DNA of 64,000 nt from Olivibacter sitiensis DSM 17696 (GCF_000427965.1 NZ_ATZA01000003.1:140698-204697), one strand, 5' to 3'. Numbered from the stretch's first letter, positions 9,213-18,730 are shown. Notes: generated by a model from the sequence alone, not told the origin. Program-made: numbers and translations.

Positions 9213-9253
9213 CCCAACCCAAGAAAAATTAAAAAGCAAAAATTCCCTGCATA

Positions 9254-9294
9254 TTCCGGGGATGTTGACCCCATTCCGGAGATGTTGACCCCCT
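9254..9294. repeat. left terminal repeats of the outer IS21 element
   Basis: Two tandem units, TTCCGGGGATGTTGACCCC and ATTCCGGAGATGTTGACCCC, correspond in inverse orientation to the units at 14315-14506. Confidence 0.8.
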
Positions 9295-9336
9295 GATTTT
9301 GGTTCAAGGGTTGTCATTACCAATGACCTGACAATA

Positions 9337-10074
9337 TTACCTTTTTTTTCTTAGACTTTCTCCTTTAAGTTCAATACGGTGGGATACATGTACAATCCTA
9401 TCGAGTATGGCATCTGCAATGGTATCCTCACCGATTATATCATACCAATTTGCCACAGGTAGCTGACTGGCTATGATGGTCGCTTTTCTACCATGTCTGT
9501 CCTCAAAGATCTCCATCAGATCCAGGCGTTGCTGCTGTTCCAACCGCACGATACCAAAGTCATCCAGTATGAGAAGATCCGTTTTTGCCAGTCTGTCCAT
9601 AAGTTTTTGTAGGCTTCCTTCCAGTCTTGCCATTTTCGAGCGTTGCAGCAGCTTCTGTAAGTTGTAATAAGCTACTCTTTTGCCCTGTGCACAGGCCTTC
9701 AATCCGAAGGCAGAGGCCATAAAAGATTTACCACAGCCAGCGGCACCTGTAATGATAATGGGTTCGGCTTTTTCGATGTATCCTCCGGTAGCAAGATCGG
9801 TAATGAGGGTGTGGTCAATGCCTCTGAGCGGATCCATATTGATTTCTTCAATGGAAGCCTGATAGCGGAATGCTGCATTCTTTTTCAGCCTGTCATAGCG
9901 CTTACTGTCACGGTCGTCAATCTCGGACTGTAACAACATCCCCAGTCCCTGTTCAAAGCTCAGTGTGCCATGCTGGCGTGTCTCTTTCATCGCTTTCCAG
10001 TGTTGCTCCATACCGTTCAGACGAAGCATTTTTAGGTGTTTTTCAATGTTCATTTTTATTTCTGTTTTTATCAT
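9337..10074 (-). CDS. istB: IstB-like ATP-binding protein, outer IS21 element
   Basis: A 245-residue AAA+ ATPase of the DnaC/IstB type that helps the IS21 transposase choose and engage its target. Walker A is GAAGCGKS and Walker B is LLILDDFG; sensor and arginine-finger regions follow (ILDRIVHVSHRIELKGESLR). The length is normal and the frame intact, so the ATPase could still be made although its istA partner is split. It starts 12 bp after the istA stop, the usual istAB arrangement. Confidence 0.93.
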   Translation of the reverse strand: MIKTEIKMNIEKHLKMLRLNGMEQHWKAMKETRQHGTLSFEQGLGMLLQSEIDDRDSKRYDRLKKNAAFRYQASIEEINMDPLRGIDHTLITDLATGGYIEKAEPIIITGAAGCGKSFMASAFGLKACAQGKRVAYYNLQKLLQRSKMARLEGSLQKLMDRLAKTDLLILDDFGIVRLEQQQRLDLMEIFEDRHGRKATIIASQLPVANWYDIIGEDTIADAILDRIVHVSHRIELKGESLRKKR

Positions 10075-10086
10075 TTAATGGTTCTG

Positions 10087-10801
10087 TTAACTGTAATACC
10101 CCGCACCTCGGATATTGGTGTGCTGTGGCATTGGTACTTCACTTTCCTCTGGCTCCGTCCATCCGGACAATCCACTGGCCAGCATATTACCGATAGATCT
10201 GGAGCTGAACATTCTGTTTTCTACAGCAATGTTGCAGGCCTTATCGAACAATGGCCCGGCATAGGTTCGCTGTAGACGGAACAGTCCGTCACAGGTACGG
10301 TAGAGCTGCTCGGGGTAACGTCCCTTCTGCTCGAAGATCGCTGTGATAAGCTGTCCAAATGAAGGGGATATCCCGGAAGCTTTCTTCCTGTATTTTTCGG
10401 GACTGATGTCCATGTATTCACGGTGACTGGATTCCAGGTGTTCCGGATTGGTGCTATAGGAGTTTGCACGCTGGCTACGCTGGTGTACCGCTACCTGATT
10501 GCCCTGTACAAAGATATAGACCATCCGATCGGTGTATACGACCTGTGCCTTCTGCCTGCGGTGGATATAGGGTACACTATAAGAATGGCGGTCGCGCCCC
10601 AGGTAGATATGGCCGTTGTCAGCGACCTTAAGCTCGGCATAGTGCTTCAACTCAAAGCGATCCACAGGAAGTTTGCCCAATAGATGTTTTTCACTGCTGA
10701 TAAAGCGTTCCTGACGGCAGTAGCTACGGTTCTGCATTCGTGTCTGGTTGAGCTTGTCTACGCACGAGGTAATGGCTTCATTAAGCGATTCCAGGTCAAA
10801 G
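10087..10801 (-). pseudogene. istA: istA 3' part, outer IS21 element (interrupted)
   Basis: The C-terminal half of the outer transposase. Minus-strand reading from the inner-element junction gives FDLESLNEAITSCVDKLNQ, then the C-terminal domain down to RGAGYYS and the stop at 10087. Joined to 13423-14266 with one copy of CAAAG, it makes a 1554-nt frame (517 codons plus stop), the same length as the inner istA. The gene is therefore broken only by the insertion. Confidence 0.92.
10797..10801. repeat. target-site duplication CAAAG, left copy
   Basis: CAAAG immediately precedes the inner element's TGGGTATT end and is repeated at 13423-13427. Confidence 0.88.
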
Positions 10802-10885
10802 TGGGTATTTCGGAGTGATGATGCCAGTGGTTTCGGTCAAACCGTGCCACTCAAAAGATCATACAATTATATAAAAAAGCCGTGA

Positions 10886-11623
10886 TTATTCCTTTTTCAA
10901 TATTCCTTTTCTTAGGGATTCACCTTTCAGGTCTATCCTGTGCGAGGAGTTTACTATCCGGTCCAGTATTGCATCAGCAATAGTTCCTTCACCACCGATG
11001 ATTTCATACCAGGCGGATACCGGTATCTGGGAAGATATTATGGTTGATCTTTTGCCATGTCGGTCGTCTATGATATCCATCAATGTTTCCCGATCCTGGT
11101 TATCAAAGGCCTGCAGGCCGAAGTCATCAAGTATCAACAGCTCCGCCTTGGCCAGTTTTTCCAGCTCCTTGAGATATGTCCCGTCGACTTTGCTCAATTT
11201 CAACCGCTTAATGATCCTGGCAGTTACGGTGTAGAGTGTTTTTATTCCTGTGAGACAGGCCTGATGCCCGAGTGCCTGCGATAGATAACTTTTTCCTGTG
11301 CCGGAGGCACCGCAGATGATGATGTTTTCTTTCCGTTGCACAAAGTCAAGGGTACCAAGACGCGCAAACATGTTTTTGTCCAGATTTCTTTCGCTGGCGT
11401 AGTTTATATCGCCAAGACTGGCGCTCTGCCTAAAGCCCGCCTGTTTGAGCAACCTGTCGATCTTGTTGTTTTCGCGGTCTTCCCATTGGTGATCGGTCAG
11501 TAATGCAAGGTATTCGTCGCATGTAAGACCTTCGAACCTGTTTTCCTTAACGTACTGTTGGTGCAACTGTGCCATGGCACCAAGACGCATGTTACGTAGT
11601 TTTTCAACTGTCTGATTGTTCAT
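10886..11623 (-). CDS. istB: IstB-like ATP-binding protein, inner IS21 element
   Basis: A 245-residue AAA+ ATPase, helper of the inner transposase. Walker A is GASGTGKSYL, Walker B LLILDDFG, and it ends in DLKGESLRKGILKKE. It is the same length as the outer IstB and similar along its whole length, but clearly a different sequence, so the two elements are distinct family members and not copies of one. It lies 20 bp downstream of istA. Confidence 0.94.
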   Translation of the reverse strand: MNNQTVEKLRNMRLGAMAQLHQQYVKENRFEGLTCDEYLALLTDHQWEDRENNKIDRLLKQAGFRQSASLGDINYASERNLDKNMFARLGTLDFVQRKENIIICGASGTGKSYLSQALGHQACLTGIKTLYTVTARIIKRLKLSKVDGTYLKELEKLAKAELLILDDFGLQAFDNQDRETLMDIIDDRHGKRSTIISSQIPVSAWYEIIGGEGTIADAILDRIVNSSHRIDLKGESLRKGILKKE

Positions 11624-11643
11624 TTTCTGATTTTTGATTGTTA

Positions 11644-13197
11644 TTATTCATAAGCGGAAGCTCCGCGTATATTACTATGGAATGGTATGTGGGGCTGTAT
11701 CTGTTGGGAGAACCCATCCTGCAGAGGGACTCTGTCCATATTGTTCTTCAGGATGTTCTTTATCCGCAGGTACGAACATGCATCGGTATCCAGCGCTCTT
11801 TTGCACGCATTATTGAGGCGCTGCGAACCATAGGCACGGTGCAACTGGATGATGCCCAGAGAGCGTTTGTAGCTTATTTCGGGATAGTCCTGTGATGCCA
11901 GTATCTTTTCAATACAGGCCAAGACATATTCACCATGGGGCTGTGCTTTTTTCTTGAAGAACTCCGGGTTCCACTCCGAGTAGAACCTGTGGGTACTGCT
12001 CAGGTGATCGGTATTCGTTATGTAGCTCCCTTTTATCAGATTACGCCGGTGCAGCGCAATCCTTTCATGACTGTAGAAGACCTCAACCCGGCTTTTGGTA
12101 TAGTGGATGGTGGTTTCTTTTCCAATATAACGGTATGGCACGCTATAATAGCTCTTATCAGGAGAAAAGTACACATAGCCCATCTTCTGCACCTTCGCTC
12201 TTTTATAGTCCTTAAGCTCATAGGTGCCGGCAGGTAGATCTTTGAGATACTGTCTTTCGGTGCGCTGGAACAGTTCTATACGACTGGACTCTTTCCGTTT
12301 GAACAGCAGGTTGTTGTACCGCTCCAATAAAATGGTAATTTCCCTGTTGAGATCTTCCAATGAGAAAAAGGTCATCTCGCGCAACGGATAATAGATACGT
12401 TGATACGCCAGGTGGACCGCATTCTCAACCAATGCCTTGTCTTGGGGAGAGTACCCCCGGGTTGGATTGATGACACAGTTGTAATGGCGCGCAAAGTCTT
12501 TAAAGCTACGGTTGATTTCGGGTTCATATCTGCTCGATCTATTGACAGCCGACTTTAGATTGTCCGATACTATAGCTTTGGGTACACCTCCATAGAAACG
12601 CAGGGCATTACTGCAGCAGGATATCATATCTGCACGTTTTTGGCTTGTGCAGGCCTCGACATAGGTATACTGACTGCATGGAAGTATGGCGACAAATACC
12701 TCAACAGGAATAATCTCTCCGCTATGCCTATCAATGACATGTAGCTTCTTGCCTGCAAAGTCAATAAACATTTCTTCACCGGCTATGTGCTGAAGTTTCA
12801 TCGAGCCCTTTTCTTTTGGGTATTTACGGCGGTAATGCTCCAGGAACTGGGTATAGCTGTAGGGTTCTGCCGCCAGCTCGACGTATTGCTGATAGTGGTA
12901 TAGAAAAGTGAAGCCGGGATGATTGCGGGCTTTGTTGACCCCTTCGAAATAAAGCATGAGCTCATTGTGCCGTGCTGTGTCCAAAGTGGTATGCGATGAG
13001 AACAGCTCGCTTAAAGCGACCATATCGAAGCCCAGAAGTTCCTTAAAGGAGTATTCGCTGCCTGCAAACAGCTGCATATACGTGTTGACCGTATTACGGG
13101 AAATACCAAGTACGGAACCTATTTTACGGTTACTGTAGCCGTCTAGATGCAATGTAAGTATTTGTTTTAAGTCCATCGGATCAAGTGTGTTGGCCAT
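11644..13197 (-). CDS. istA: IstA transposase, inner IS21 element
   Basis: A 517-residue IS21 transposase. The N-terminal helix-turn-helix (LDGYSNRKIGSVLGISRNTV) binds the terminal repeats. The DDE catalytic core is complete: MFIDFAGKKLH, VSDNLKSAV and the glutamate of DKALVENAVH. The C-terminal beta domain ends NIRGASAYE, as in the outer IstA (NIRGAGYYS). No stop or frameshift is visible. Confidence 0.95.
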   Translation of the reverse strand: MANTLDPMDLKQILTLHLDGYSNRKIGSVLGISRNTVNTYMQLFAGSEYSFKELLGFDMVALSELFSSHTTLDTARHNELMLYFEGVNKARNHPGFTFLYHYQQYVELAAEPYSYTQFLEHYRRKYPKEKGSMKLQHIAGEEMFIDFAGKKLHVIDRHSGEIIPVEVFVAILPCSQYTYVEACTSQKRADMISCCSNALRFYGGVPKAIVSDNLKSAVNRSSRYEPEINRSFKDFARHYNCVINPTRGYSPQDKALVENAVHLAYQRIYYPLREMTFFSLEDLNREITILLERYNNLLFKRKESSRIELFQRTERQYLKDLPAGTYELKDYKRAKVQKMGYVYFSPDKSYYSVPYRYIGKETTIHYTKSRVEVFYSHERIALHRRNLIKGSYITNTDHLSSTHRFYSEWNPEFFKKKAQPHGEYVLACIEKILASQDYPEISYKRSLGIIQLHRAYGSQRLNNACKRALDTDACSYLRIKNILKNNMDRVPLQDGFSQQIQPHIPFHSNIRGASAYE

Positions 13198-13246
13198 ATC
13201 GCTTCAATTATTAGAGCGACAAGGTAAGTTCTTGATCTTTTAAAGC

Positions 13247-13422
13247 GGCACTAAACGAACCGTAACCCTGATGGTGTTTCGGGTATTAGAGTATCGTAAT
13301 ACGAATGGCACAAAACGAACCGTAAAACTCTAATCCAAATATTCTAAAATGGCACGTTTTGAACCGTAATAGATGGCATCAACTGACCGAAATAACTGGC
13401 ACTAATCGATCCGTAATATCCA
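13247..13422. repeat. right-end repeat array of the inner IS21 element
   Basis: Five units of the form TGGCAC-n-ACCGTAA run outward from istA, the last two being TGGCATCAACTGACCGAAAT and TGGCACTAATCGATCCGTAA. Two related units occur in inverse orientation at the left end (10802-10850). They are the probable IstA binding sites. Confidence 0.8.
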
Positions 13423-14266
13423 CAAAGAACCTACGGTTGCGCAATCGTGCGAATACCTGTGTATAGACGATTTTGACATGGTTCTCAACAGCACTTTTGT
13501 CTCTTGGCTTTCCTGCCCGGGCAGGAACCACAACGGTATCGTAGTGATTGGCCAGATCTTCCATACTTCTGTTGATATCAGGTTCATAGCGGTCACTCTT
13601 TGTTACGGCCGACTTTAGATTATCCGGTACCAGTGCCTTGGGAACTCCGCCCAGGAACCACAGGCAATCATTCAGCGCTCCAATAAAATTAGGGATTGTT
13701 TGGCTACGTACAGCCTTTGCATAACAGTAATTGGAATAAGGAAGACAGGCGACAAATACCTCGCAATTAATAAGCTCACCTGTCTCGATATCAATATAAT
13801 GCAACTTCTTACCAGAGAAATCGATATAGAGTTTGTCTGCAGGTTCATGTTGCATTACCATGGTTCCTGAACGGGCAGAAACACTAAGTTGGGAAAAGTG
13901 ATAACAGAACTGGGAGTAACCATATCCCTGGGGATAAGATACTTTGTATTCTTCCCAAAGCAGTTTACGCGTTACGCCAACTCTTTTAAGTTCTTTCTCC
14001 AGATGGGGCAAACGCTCTTTGAGATCCTCAAATCTGGGGTCACGATAGGCCGGATTACCTGAATGCAGCAGACCTTCCAGAACTGGATCCTCCAAAGCCA
14101 AAAGGTCGGTCATGTTCAACTTTGCCTCACCTATCTTGTAGAGGTAGGACTTTACGGTATTCTTACTTATACTGAGACTGCGGGCTATTGCTTTGATGGC
14201 ATAGCCCTGTTGGTGCAGCCTGATCATCTGTTTTATCTGACTCATGGGTCTGGTTTTTCCGGCCAT
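13423..14266 (-). pseudogene. istA: istA 5' part, outer IS21 element (interrupted)
   Basis: The N-terminal 281 codons of the outer transposase. They include the helix-turn-helix (LHQQGYAIKAIARSLSISKN) and all three catalytic regions: LYIDFSGKKLHYID, VPDNLKSAV and DKSAVENHV. The frame runs to ARLRNRRFF, where the inner element is inserted. The reading past that point (VDITDRLVPVISVS) is inner-element DNA. Positions 13423-13427 are the right copy of the CAAAG duplication. Confidence 0.93.
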
Positions 14267-14314
14267 TGGGTAATATCATTTTCCCAAAAGTAAAACCAAA
14301 ATCAGCACCCAGAC

Positions 14315-14506
14315 AAGGGGGCAACATCTTCCGGAATCTAAGAGCTCCCTTAAATACTAAAGGGGTCAATATTCTCCGGAATATATTACTTACTGTATGA
14401 AACAGTAGAGGGGTCAGCATCTGACGGAATGCCATGCGATAGCAGTGCTTAAACAAACATGGTATACCTAAACTAAGTCCGGAATTAGGGGGTCAGCATG
14501 CTCCGG
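14315..14506. repeat. right-end repeat array of the outer IS21 element
   Basis: Four spaced units occur: GGGGGCAACATCTTCCGGAA (14317), GGGGTCAATATTCTCCGG (about 14362), GGGGTCAGCATCTGACGG (about 14410) and GGGGGTCAGCATGCTCCGG (about 14488). They match the left-end units in inverse orientation. Confidence 0.8.
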
Positions 14507-14514
14507 TCTATGCA

Positions 14515-14715
14515 GCACGGTGTGTTCATGCTGTCCAACGTACTGAAAAGTGAACAGGCTATAACGATGAGCATCCGTATAATCGACATCTTCGTCAAAT
14601 TGTGAAGCCTTAACACAGCATATCAAACTGAGATTGGAAATCGAGCAGATTAAAAACGCTATTTCCAAGCAAAGCAAAAGGCTAGAGAACCAAGACAAAA
14701 AACATCGAGCTGCTC
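14515..14715 (+). pseudogene. ORF6N (KilA-N type) DNA-binding protein remnant
   Basis: Directly outside the outer IS, the plus strand reads HGVFMLSNVLKSEQAITMSI then RIIDIFVKL, the end of an ORF6N domain. After a stop/frameshift it continues EALTQHIKLRLEIEQIKNAI then SKQSKRLENQDK, the usual coiled tail. The N-terminal half is missing and is not found on the other side of the IS. Proteins of this type are common in prophages and mobile elements. The overlapping minus-strand frame is a shadow. Confidence 0.7.
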
Positions 14716-14786
14716 TGACTAGGAGAGCTTGTCCATAGCTAACTAAGGGAAGATTACACTGTATTTCGAAAATAACCTCATCCATG

Positions 14787-15758
14787 TCAAAATGAAAAAA
14801 ATCTCATCATCTTTTTCTTAAGTTCGAAAATTTTTAATGCATTATCCGTTCCAATGTAATTCGCGATTTTTTTAAAAGTTTTTCCACCATGAGCATTTGG
14901 GGTAGAATATCCTAATTTTTTCATATGCTCTTTACATTTTTTTAATAAATCGGGATGATTAGGATATGAACTGCAATAATAGACACTTAAGGCTTTCCAG
15001 CCCAGTTCATTCGCGGTATTGTTATCAAATGATTTTTTAAAATTATCTACGTAGGATAAATAAGAATAAAGCCAACTTTCAAAAATGGCTTTATTTCTTT
15101 TCTTACTAACACTATCTTTTACATCTCTCCTATAATAAAAGTTAGATTTTTCACAATAAATAATGCCTTTGCTTTGAAGTATAACCCGCATCATATACTC
15201 TCCATCTTGATTCAGCTTAATTTTTTCGTCCCACCCATTAATAGAATGAACAATTCTGGATGGTATAAGCCAAGCTCCTGTTGTGAGATATTTACCAAAC
15301 TGATTTACCAAATTTCGGAAATATGCCTTTGGTTCGAAATCTTGTTGATAAAGTTCATATCCTTCATCTATTGTAAAGGCATTTCCCTTTACTGTGCCCA
15401 TGTTCGAACTATACACATACTCGTCTCCATATTCTCTATATTTTAAAAGCTGAAAATGAATTTTGTCTTTGTCTAATACATCATCAGCGTCCAAAAACTG
15501 AACAACTTCTCCACGTGCATGACTTATCCCTAAATTTCTAGCTACGCAGGCGCCACTGTTGTCAATCTTAAAATATCTTATCCTGTCATCTACAAATTGG
15601 GACACGACACTTTCACCCTTATCTGTGCTGCCATCATTCACGATAATGACCTCTATATTGTCATAGGTTTGATTCAAGCAAGACAACAGCGTATCCTTAA
15701 TCAAATTCTCTGAATTAAACATAGGAATTATAATGCTTACTAATGGATGGCGATTCAT
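14787..15758 (-). CDS. family 2 glycosyltransferase
   Basis: A 323-residue GT-A fold glycosyltransferase, last gene of the glycan cluster. It has the N-terminal nucleotide-binding strand (LVSIIIPMFNSENLIKDTLL), VNDGSTD and the metal-binding FLDADD. The acceptor region (GAWLIPSRIVHSINGWDEKI) is typical of GT2 enzymes that extend surface glycans at the cytoplasmic membrane. The donor sugar cannot be read from sequence. It ends 70 bp from the dead ORF6N gene, so the cluster's 3' boundary is close to the IS region. Confidence 0.88.
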   Translation of the reverse strand: MNRHPLVSIIIPMFNSENLIKDTLLSCLNQTYDNIEVIIVNDGSTDKGESVVSQFVDDRIRYFKIDNSGACVARNLGISHARGEVVQFLDADDVLDKDKIHFQLLKYREYGDEYVYSSNMGTVKGNAFTIDEGYELYQQDFEPKAYFRNLVNQFGKYLTTGAWLIPSRIVHSINGWDEKIKLNQDGEYMMRVILQSKGIIYCEKSNFYYRRDVKDSVSKKRNKAIFESWLYSYLSYVDNFKKSFDNNTANELGWKALSVYYCSSYPNHPDLLKKCKEHMKKLGYSTPNAHGGKTFKKIANYIGTDNALKIFELKKKMMRFFSF

Positions 15759-15797
15759 TTGAAGTAAAATGAGTTTGTATAATCGGATTTTATTTAA

Positions 15798-16919
15798 TTA
15801 ATTAACCATAAGTTTTAAATGGTGTATATAATTTTTAGATGCTTGTTCCGCTATAACATCCCAATGATAGTTTCTTGTAATCAAAGATAATTCCCTTCTT
15901 TTCTCTGCTAAATAATCCTCATCGTCTAAAAGCAAATGTAGTTTCTTGGCTAATTCCTTTCTATTGCCAATAGGCACTTTTAAATCCTCCAAGAGGAAAT
16001 CACAAGGACCAGGCGAATTATAGCCAACCACGGGAAGACCAGCAGCCATCATCTCCAATGCACCAAAACCGAAACTTTCTACGTAGGAAGGAAACACACC
16101 CACTTTACAATCAGCCAGTAAATTTGGAAGGTTGTTTGGTTCAAACGATGGTACAACTTCGAGAAATGAATGAAATTTCTTTGGAAAGAAATTCAAGACC
16201 TCCTTTTCAGTTTTTAACAGCCCTTTTGTTCCTAACAATTTCATCTTTATGCCCTCCTTTCTGGAAAGAAGATATTTAAGGACATAAGGAAAATCCATGG
16301 CTCCTTTTCTGAAATCAAAAGTGCCAACAAATGCTATTTTGTCCTCTTTGGCTACGTTTAAAACTGATGCATCGGTAAAATGGCTAAATCTTTCCTCTGT
16401 AATCCCATTAGGGACAACTACTATATTCCTCCCATCATACCCTTTTTTTACAAGAAGATCTTTGTCCATATGATTTTGAACCTGAATAAGATCGCAATTC
16501 ATCAATGTTTTTTCTATGTTCTTATAATTGTCCTGTCTGACCTTATCCTGCCTCCTGACTATTTTATTCAATTTGGCTCTGAAATTCAATGGTATTTTTA
16601 TATTGTCCAAATGATAAGATAACAAGGCAGGGCGGGCAACAAAAAGCGTTTCTCTGGAAAAAAGTGATCTATCAAAAGGCAAGGTATCGTACTCGTATAA
16701 TACAACATCGTACAAATGGGCATGTTTAATAAGGAAATTCTTCAAAGCCTGCCTGTATATTTCTCTATTTACCCTTGGTTGCTCGAGTCCGATTTCCAAA
16801 TTACCCATTACATCTGTCTCCCATCCGTACTTCTTTAGGGAGGCGGCTAATTCTATTCGGTTTTTAGTAGCACCAAAGCGTAAAGAAACAATACCAGGCG
16901 CTATTAGAGCAATTTTCAT
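15798..16919 (-). CDS. family 4 glycosyltransferase
   Basis: A 373-residue GT-B fold enzyme. The C-terminal donor-binding half shows VGTFDFRKGAMDFPYVLKYL and FPSYVESFGFGALEMMAAGL; the spaced glutamates of the latter form the E-x7-E signature of retaining GT4 enzymes. The N-terminal half (APGIVSLRFGATKNRIELAA) is the acceptor domain. It lies in a head-to-tail run of glycosyltransferases with short gaps and is likely cotranscribed. Linkage and sugar are unknown. Confidence 0.87.
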   Translation of the reverse strand: MKIALIAPGIVSLRFGATKNRIELAASLKKYGWETDVMGNLEIGLEQPRVNREIYRQALKNFLIKHAHLYDVVLYEYDTLPFDRSLFSRETLFVARPALLSYHLDNIKIPLNFRAKLNKIVRRQDKVRQDNYKNIEKTLMNCDLIQVQNHMDKDLLVKKGYDGRNIVVVPNGITEERFSHFTDASVLNVAKEDKIAFVGTFDFRKGAMDFPYVLKYLLSRKEGIKMKLLGTKGLLKTEKEVLNFFPKKFHSFLEVVPSFEPNNLPNLLADCKVGVFPSYVESFGFGALEMMAAGLPVVGYNSPGPCDFLLEDLKVPIGNRKELAKKLHLLLDDEDYLAEKRRELSLITRNYHWDVIAEQASKNYIHHLKLMVN

Positions 16920-16937
16920 ACAAAATCAATTAGATAG

Positions 16938-17846
16938 CTAGTCAAAGAGTCGCTTTAAATCAACTTTAAATAGCGAATATAATCCATGAACCTTGTTTTT
17001 CATAGGCACATCTAAATTCAACTCCTTTAATTTGCTTCTGATATAACTAGGAGCAAAACGATAATGAGGAATTAAAATATTGTAAATAAACAGATGTATT
17101 GCCTTTTTCCTTTCTGAAGTCAATTGCCCATTCTTTTTCAAGAAATTTAGTATACTTATTCTTAATCCTATTCGACTCTCTACTAACTTAATGATTTTAG
17201 CCTCTCCTCCTACACGGGATAAAGAACTAGATGTAATATGGATAATCGAATTAATAGTAGGGTCAAGGCAAATATTGGAATCCTTTTTCATGATTCTGAA
17301 CATAAGATCATATTCGTGAGATGCCGCAAGGTCTTCGGTCCAGCCGTTTACCATTTCAACAGCCTTCTTATTCCATAAATTAGCACTCGTTATACCCAAA
17401 CGTGATTGTATCAAGCCAATCCATGGATCATTTTCCTCCAAAGGTCGGATTTTCTGGAATTTTTTATCCTTTTTATAACCAACCATTAAATAGGGATTAG
17501 CCACAAATGCAATACTTTTGCCTTCAACTAAATTCATTTGTTTTCCTAATTTATCGGGCAACAACTCATCATCGGCATCTAAAAACTGAATCCAGTCACC
17601 TTTTGCCTCTCCCAATCCCTTATTCCTAGCAGCACATGCACCTTTCTTGGTTTCTGCAATACTCTTTACTTTATCTGGAAACTCTTGCTGATATTTATCT
17701 ATAATACATTTAGTATTATCAGTTGAGTTATTATCTACTAAAATCAATTCCCAATCCTTGAAAGATTGGTTGAAAACACTATCTACAGCCCGATGCAGAT
17801 ACTGCTCACAATTATGACAAGGAATAACGACTGAAATTAAGATCAT
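16938..17846 (-). CDS. family 2 glycosyltransferase
   Basis: A 302-residue GT2 enzyme with SVVIPCHNCEQYLHRAVDSV, VDNNSTDNT and the metal site QFLDADDELLPDKL. The acceptor segment NGWTEDLAASHEYDLMFRIM is usual for the family. It has 18-bp gaps to both neighbours. A role in adding one residue of the repeat unit is the default inference. Confidence 0.87.
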   Translation of the reverse strand: MILISVVIPCHNCEQYLHRAVDSVFNQSFKDWELILVDNNSTDNTKCIIDKYQQEFPDKVKSIAETKKGACAARNKGLGEAKGDWIQFLDADDELLPDKLGKQMNLVEGKSIAFVANPYLMVGYKKDKKFQKIRPLEENDPWIGLIQSRLGITSANLWNKKAVEMVNGWTEDLAASHEYDLMFRIMKKDSNICLDPTINSIIHITSSSLSRVGGEAKIIKLVESRIGLRISILNFLKKNGQLTSERKKAIHLFIYNILIPHYRFAPSYIRSKLKELNLDVPMKNKVHGLYSLFKVDLKRLFD

Positions 17847-17863
17847 GTTGAAATTTTATCATT

Positions 17864-18730
17864 CTACGAATTAATTAGCATGCTTTTTTCCTTCACAAAG
17901 ATCAAATAATGTCTTAGAGCAAATACATATAACCTGCCGAGGAACGGTGCATCAGTCAACTTTTGTTTTATCTCTTCCCAAATATACATTTTGGGTTTTA
18001 TTGAGAAATAGAATATTTTCAGCTTCAATTTCGGCGAAAGCTTTTTATGTTCCAAGAAATTCCTTTTACCTAACCCGACTCTCTTTTCTTTTTTAATAAG
18101 TTCTTTCAACGAACTCCGAGCCGGATGTCTTACAATAACATCTTTAGCAAAAGCAATGCTATATCCCCTGCTATTGGCTTTAATTCCCCACCTATTATCC
18201 CCACCTGACATCAAGGAATCGTCAAATTCACCTATATCGTCGAATATCTTCTTATAAGCAAACATATTACCTGTTACCGCAAAACCATTTCGAACATACT
18301 TTTCCTGCGGAAATGCAAATGCAAAATCATACATCTCTACCCAGGTAGGTTTATCTTCCTTAGAGAAAATTTTCAACGGTCCTCCAATCCTATCCAATGT
18401 ATGATCTCGTTCAAAAGCATTAAAGGCATTTACAATCCAATCGCTATCAGGTATACAATCCGAGTCGGTAAAACCTATTATCCGCCCCTTCGCTATTTTT
18501 AAAGCTGCATTTCTTGCGGCATATGAGCCCGATTTATTTTCTTCAATTATGCTGCAATTTATGGGCACCACTAAGTCTTGCGGTTGCGAATCTTTTGGAT
18601 CATTATTCACTACAATGATTTCAAAAGAATCGGTTGGAAATGATTGTTTGGTAAGTGCATCCAGACATACACTCAATCTATGCCAATCGTGGAATGTTGG
18701 TATGATGATACTAACGTCTTTCATACTCAT
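17864..18730 (-). CDS. family 2 glycosyltransferase
   Basis: A 288-residue GT2 enzyme. It has VSIIIPTFHDWHRLSVCLDA, VNNDPKDS, the metal site GFTDSDCIPDSDW and the acceptor-side motif SGGDNRWGIKANSRGYSIAF. The arrangement resembles rhamnosyl- or galactofuranosyl-type transferases, but specificity cannot be fixed. Its start overlaps the previous gene's stop by 4 nt, so translation is coupled. Confidence 0.86.
   Translation of the reverse strand: MSMKDVSIIIPTFHDWHRLSVCLDALTKQSFPTDSFEIIVVNNDPKDSQPQDLVVPINCSIIEENKSGSYAARNAALKIAKGRIIGFTDSDCIPDSDWIVNAFNAFERDHTLDRIGGPLKIFSKEDKPTWVEMYDFAFAFPQEKYVRNGFAVTGNMFAYKKIFDDIGEFDDSLMSGGDNRWGIKANSRGYSIAFAKDVIVRHPARSSLKELIKKEKRVGLGKRNFLEHKKLSPKLKLKIFYFSIKPKMYIWEEIKQKLTDAPFLGRLYVFALRHYLIFVKEKSMLINS

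Larger units (their letters stand above)
10802..13422 (-). mobile_element. inner IS21-family element, apparently intact
   Basis: A 2621-bp element bounded by TGGGTATTTCGGAGTGATG (left) and, on the minus strand, TGGATATTACGGATCGATT (right), each followed inward by TGCCA. Several TGGCA-n-CCGWAA units are repeated inside each end. It encodes full-length IstA and IstB, and CAAAG target duplications flank it directly. All parts needed for transposition appear present. Confidence 0.93.
9248..14514 (-). mobile_element. outer IS21-family element, interrupted by a second IS21 element
   Basis: The ends read TGCATATTCCGGGGATGTTG (left) and, on the minus strand, TGCATAGACCGGAGCATGCT (right). Both run into tandem copies of a CCGG-n-TGACCCC motif, typical of IS21 multiple terminal repeats. 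It carries istB (9337-10074) and an istA split at 10801/13423. Without the inner element and one copy of the duplication it would be 2641 bp. No target duplication flanks it. Confidence 0.88.

Noticed and set aside
13379..13422. Last codons (VDITDRLVPVISVS) of the istA frame near 13379
   Set aside because: They are read from the end of the inner IS, not from the outer istA gene.
14468..14785. 105-codon minus-strand frame next to the outer IS
   Set aside because: It starts in spacer and runs into IS end DNA. The plus strand of the same stretch encodes a clear ORF6N tail, so this is a shadow.
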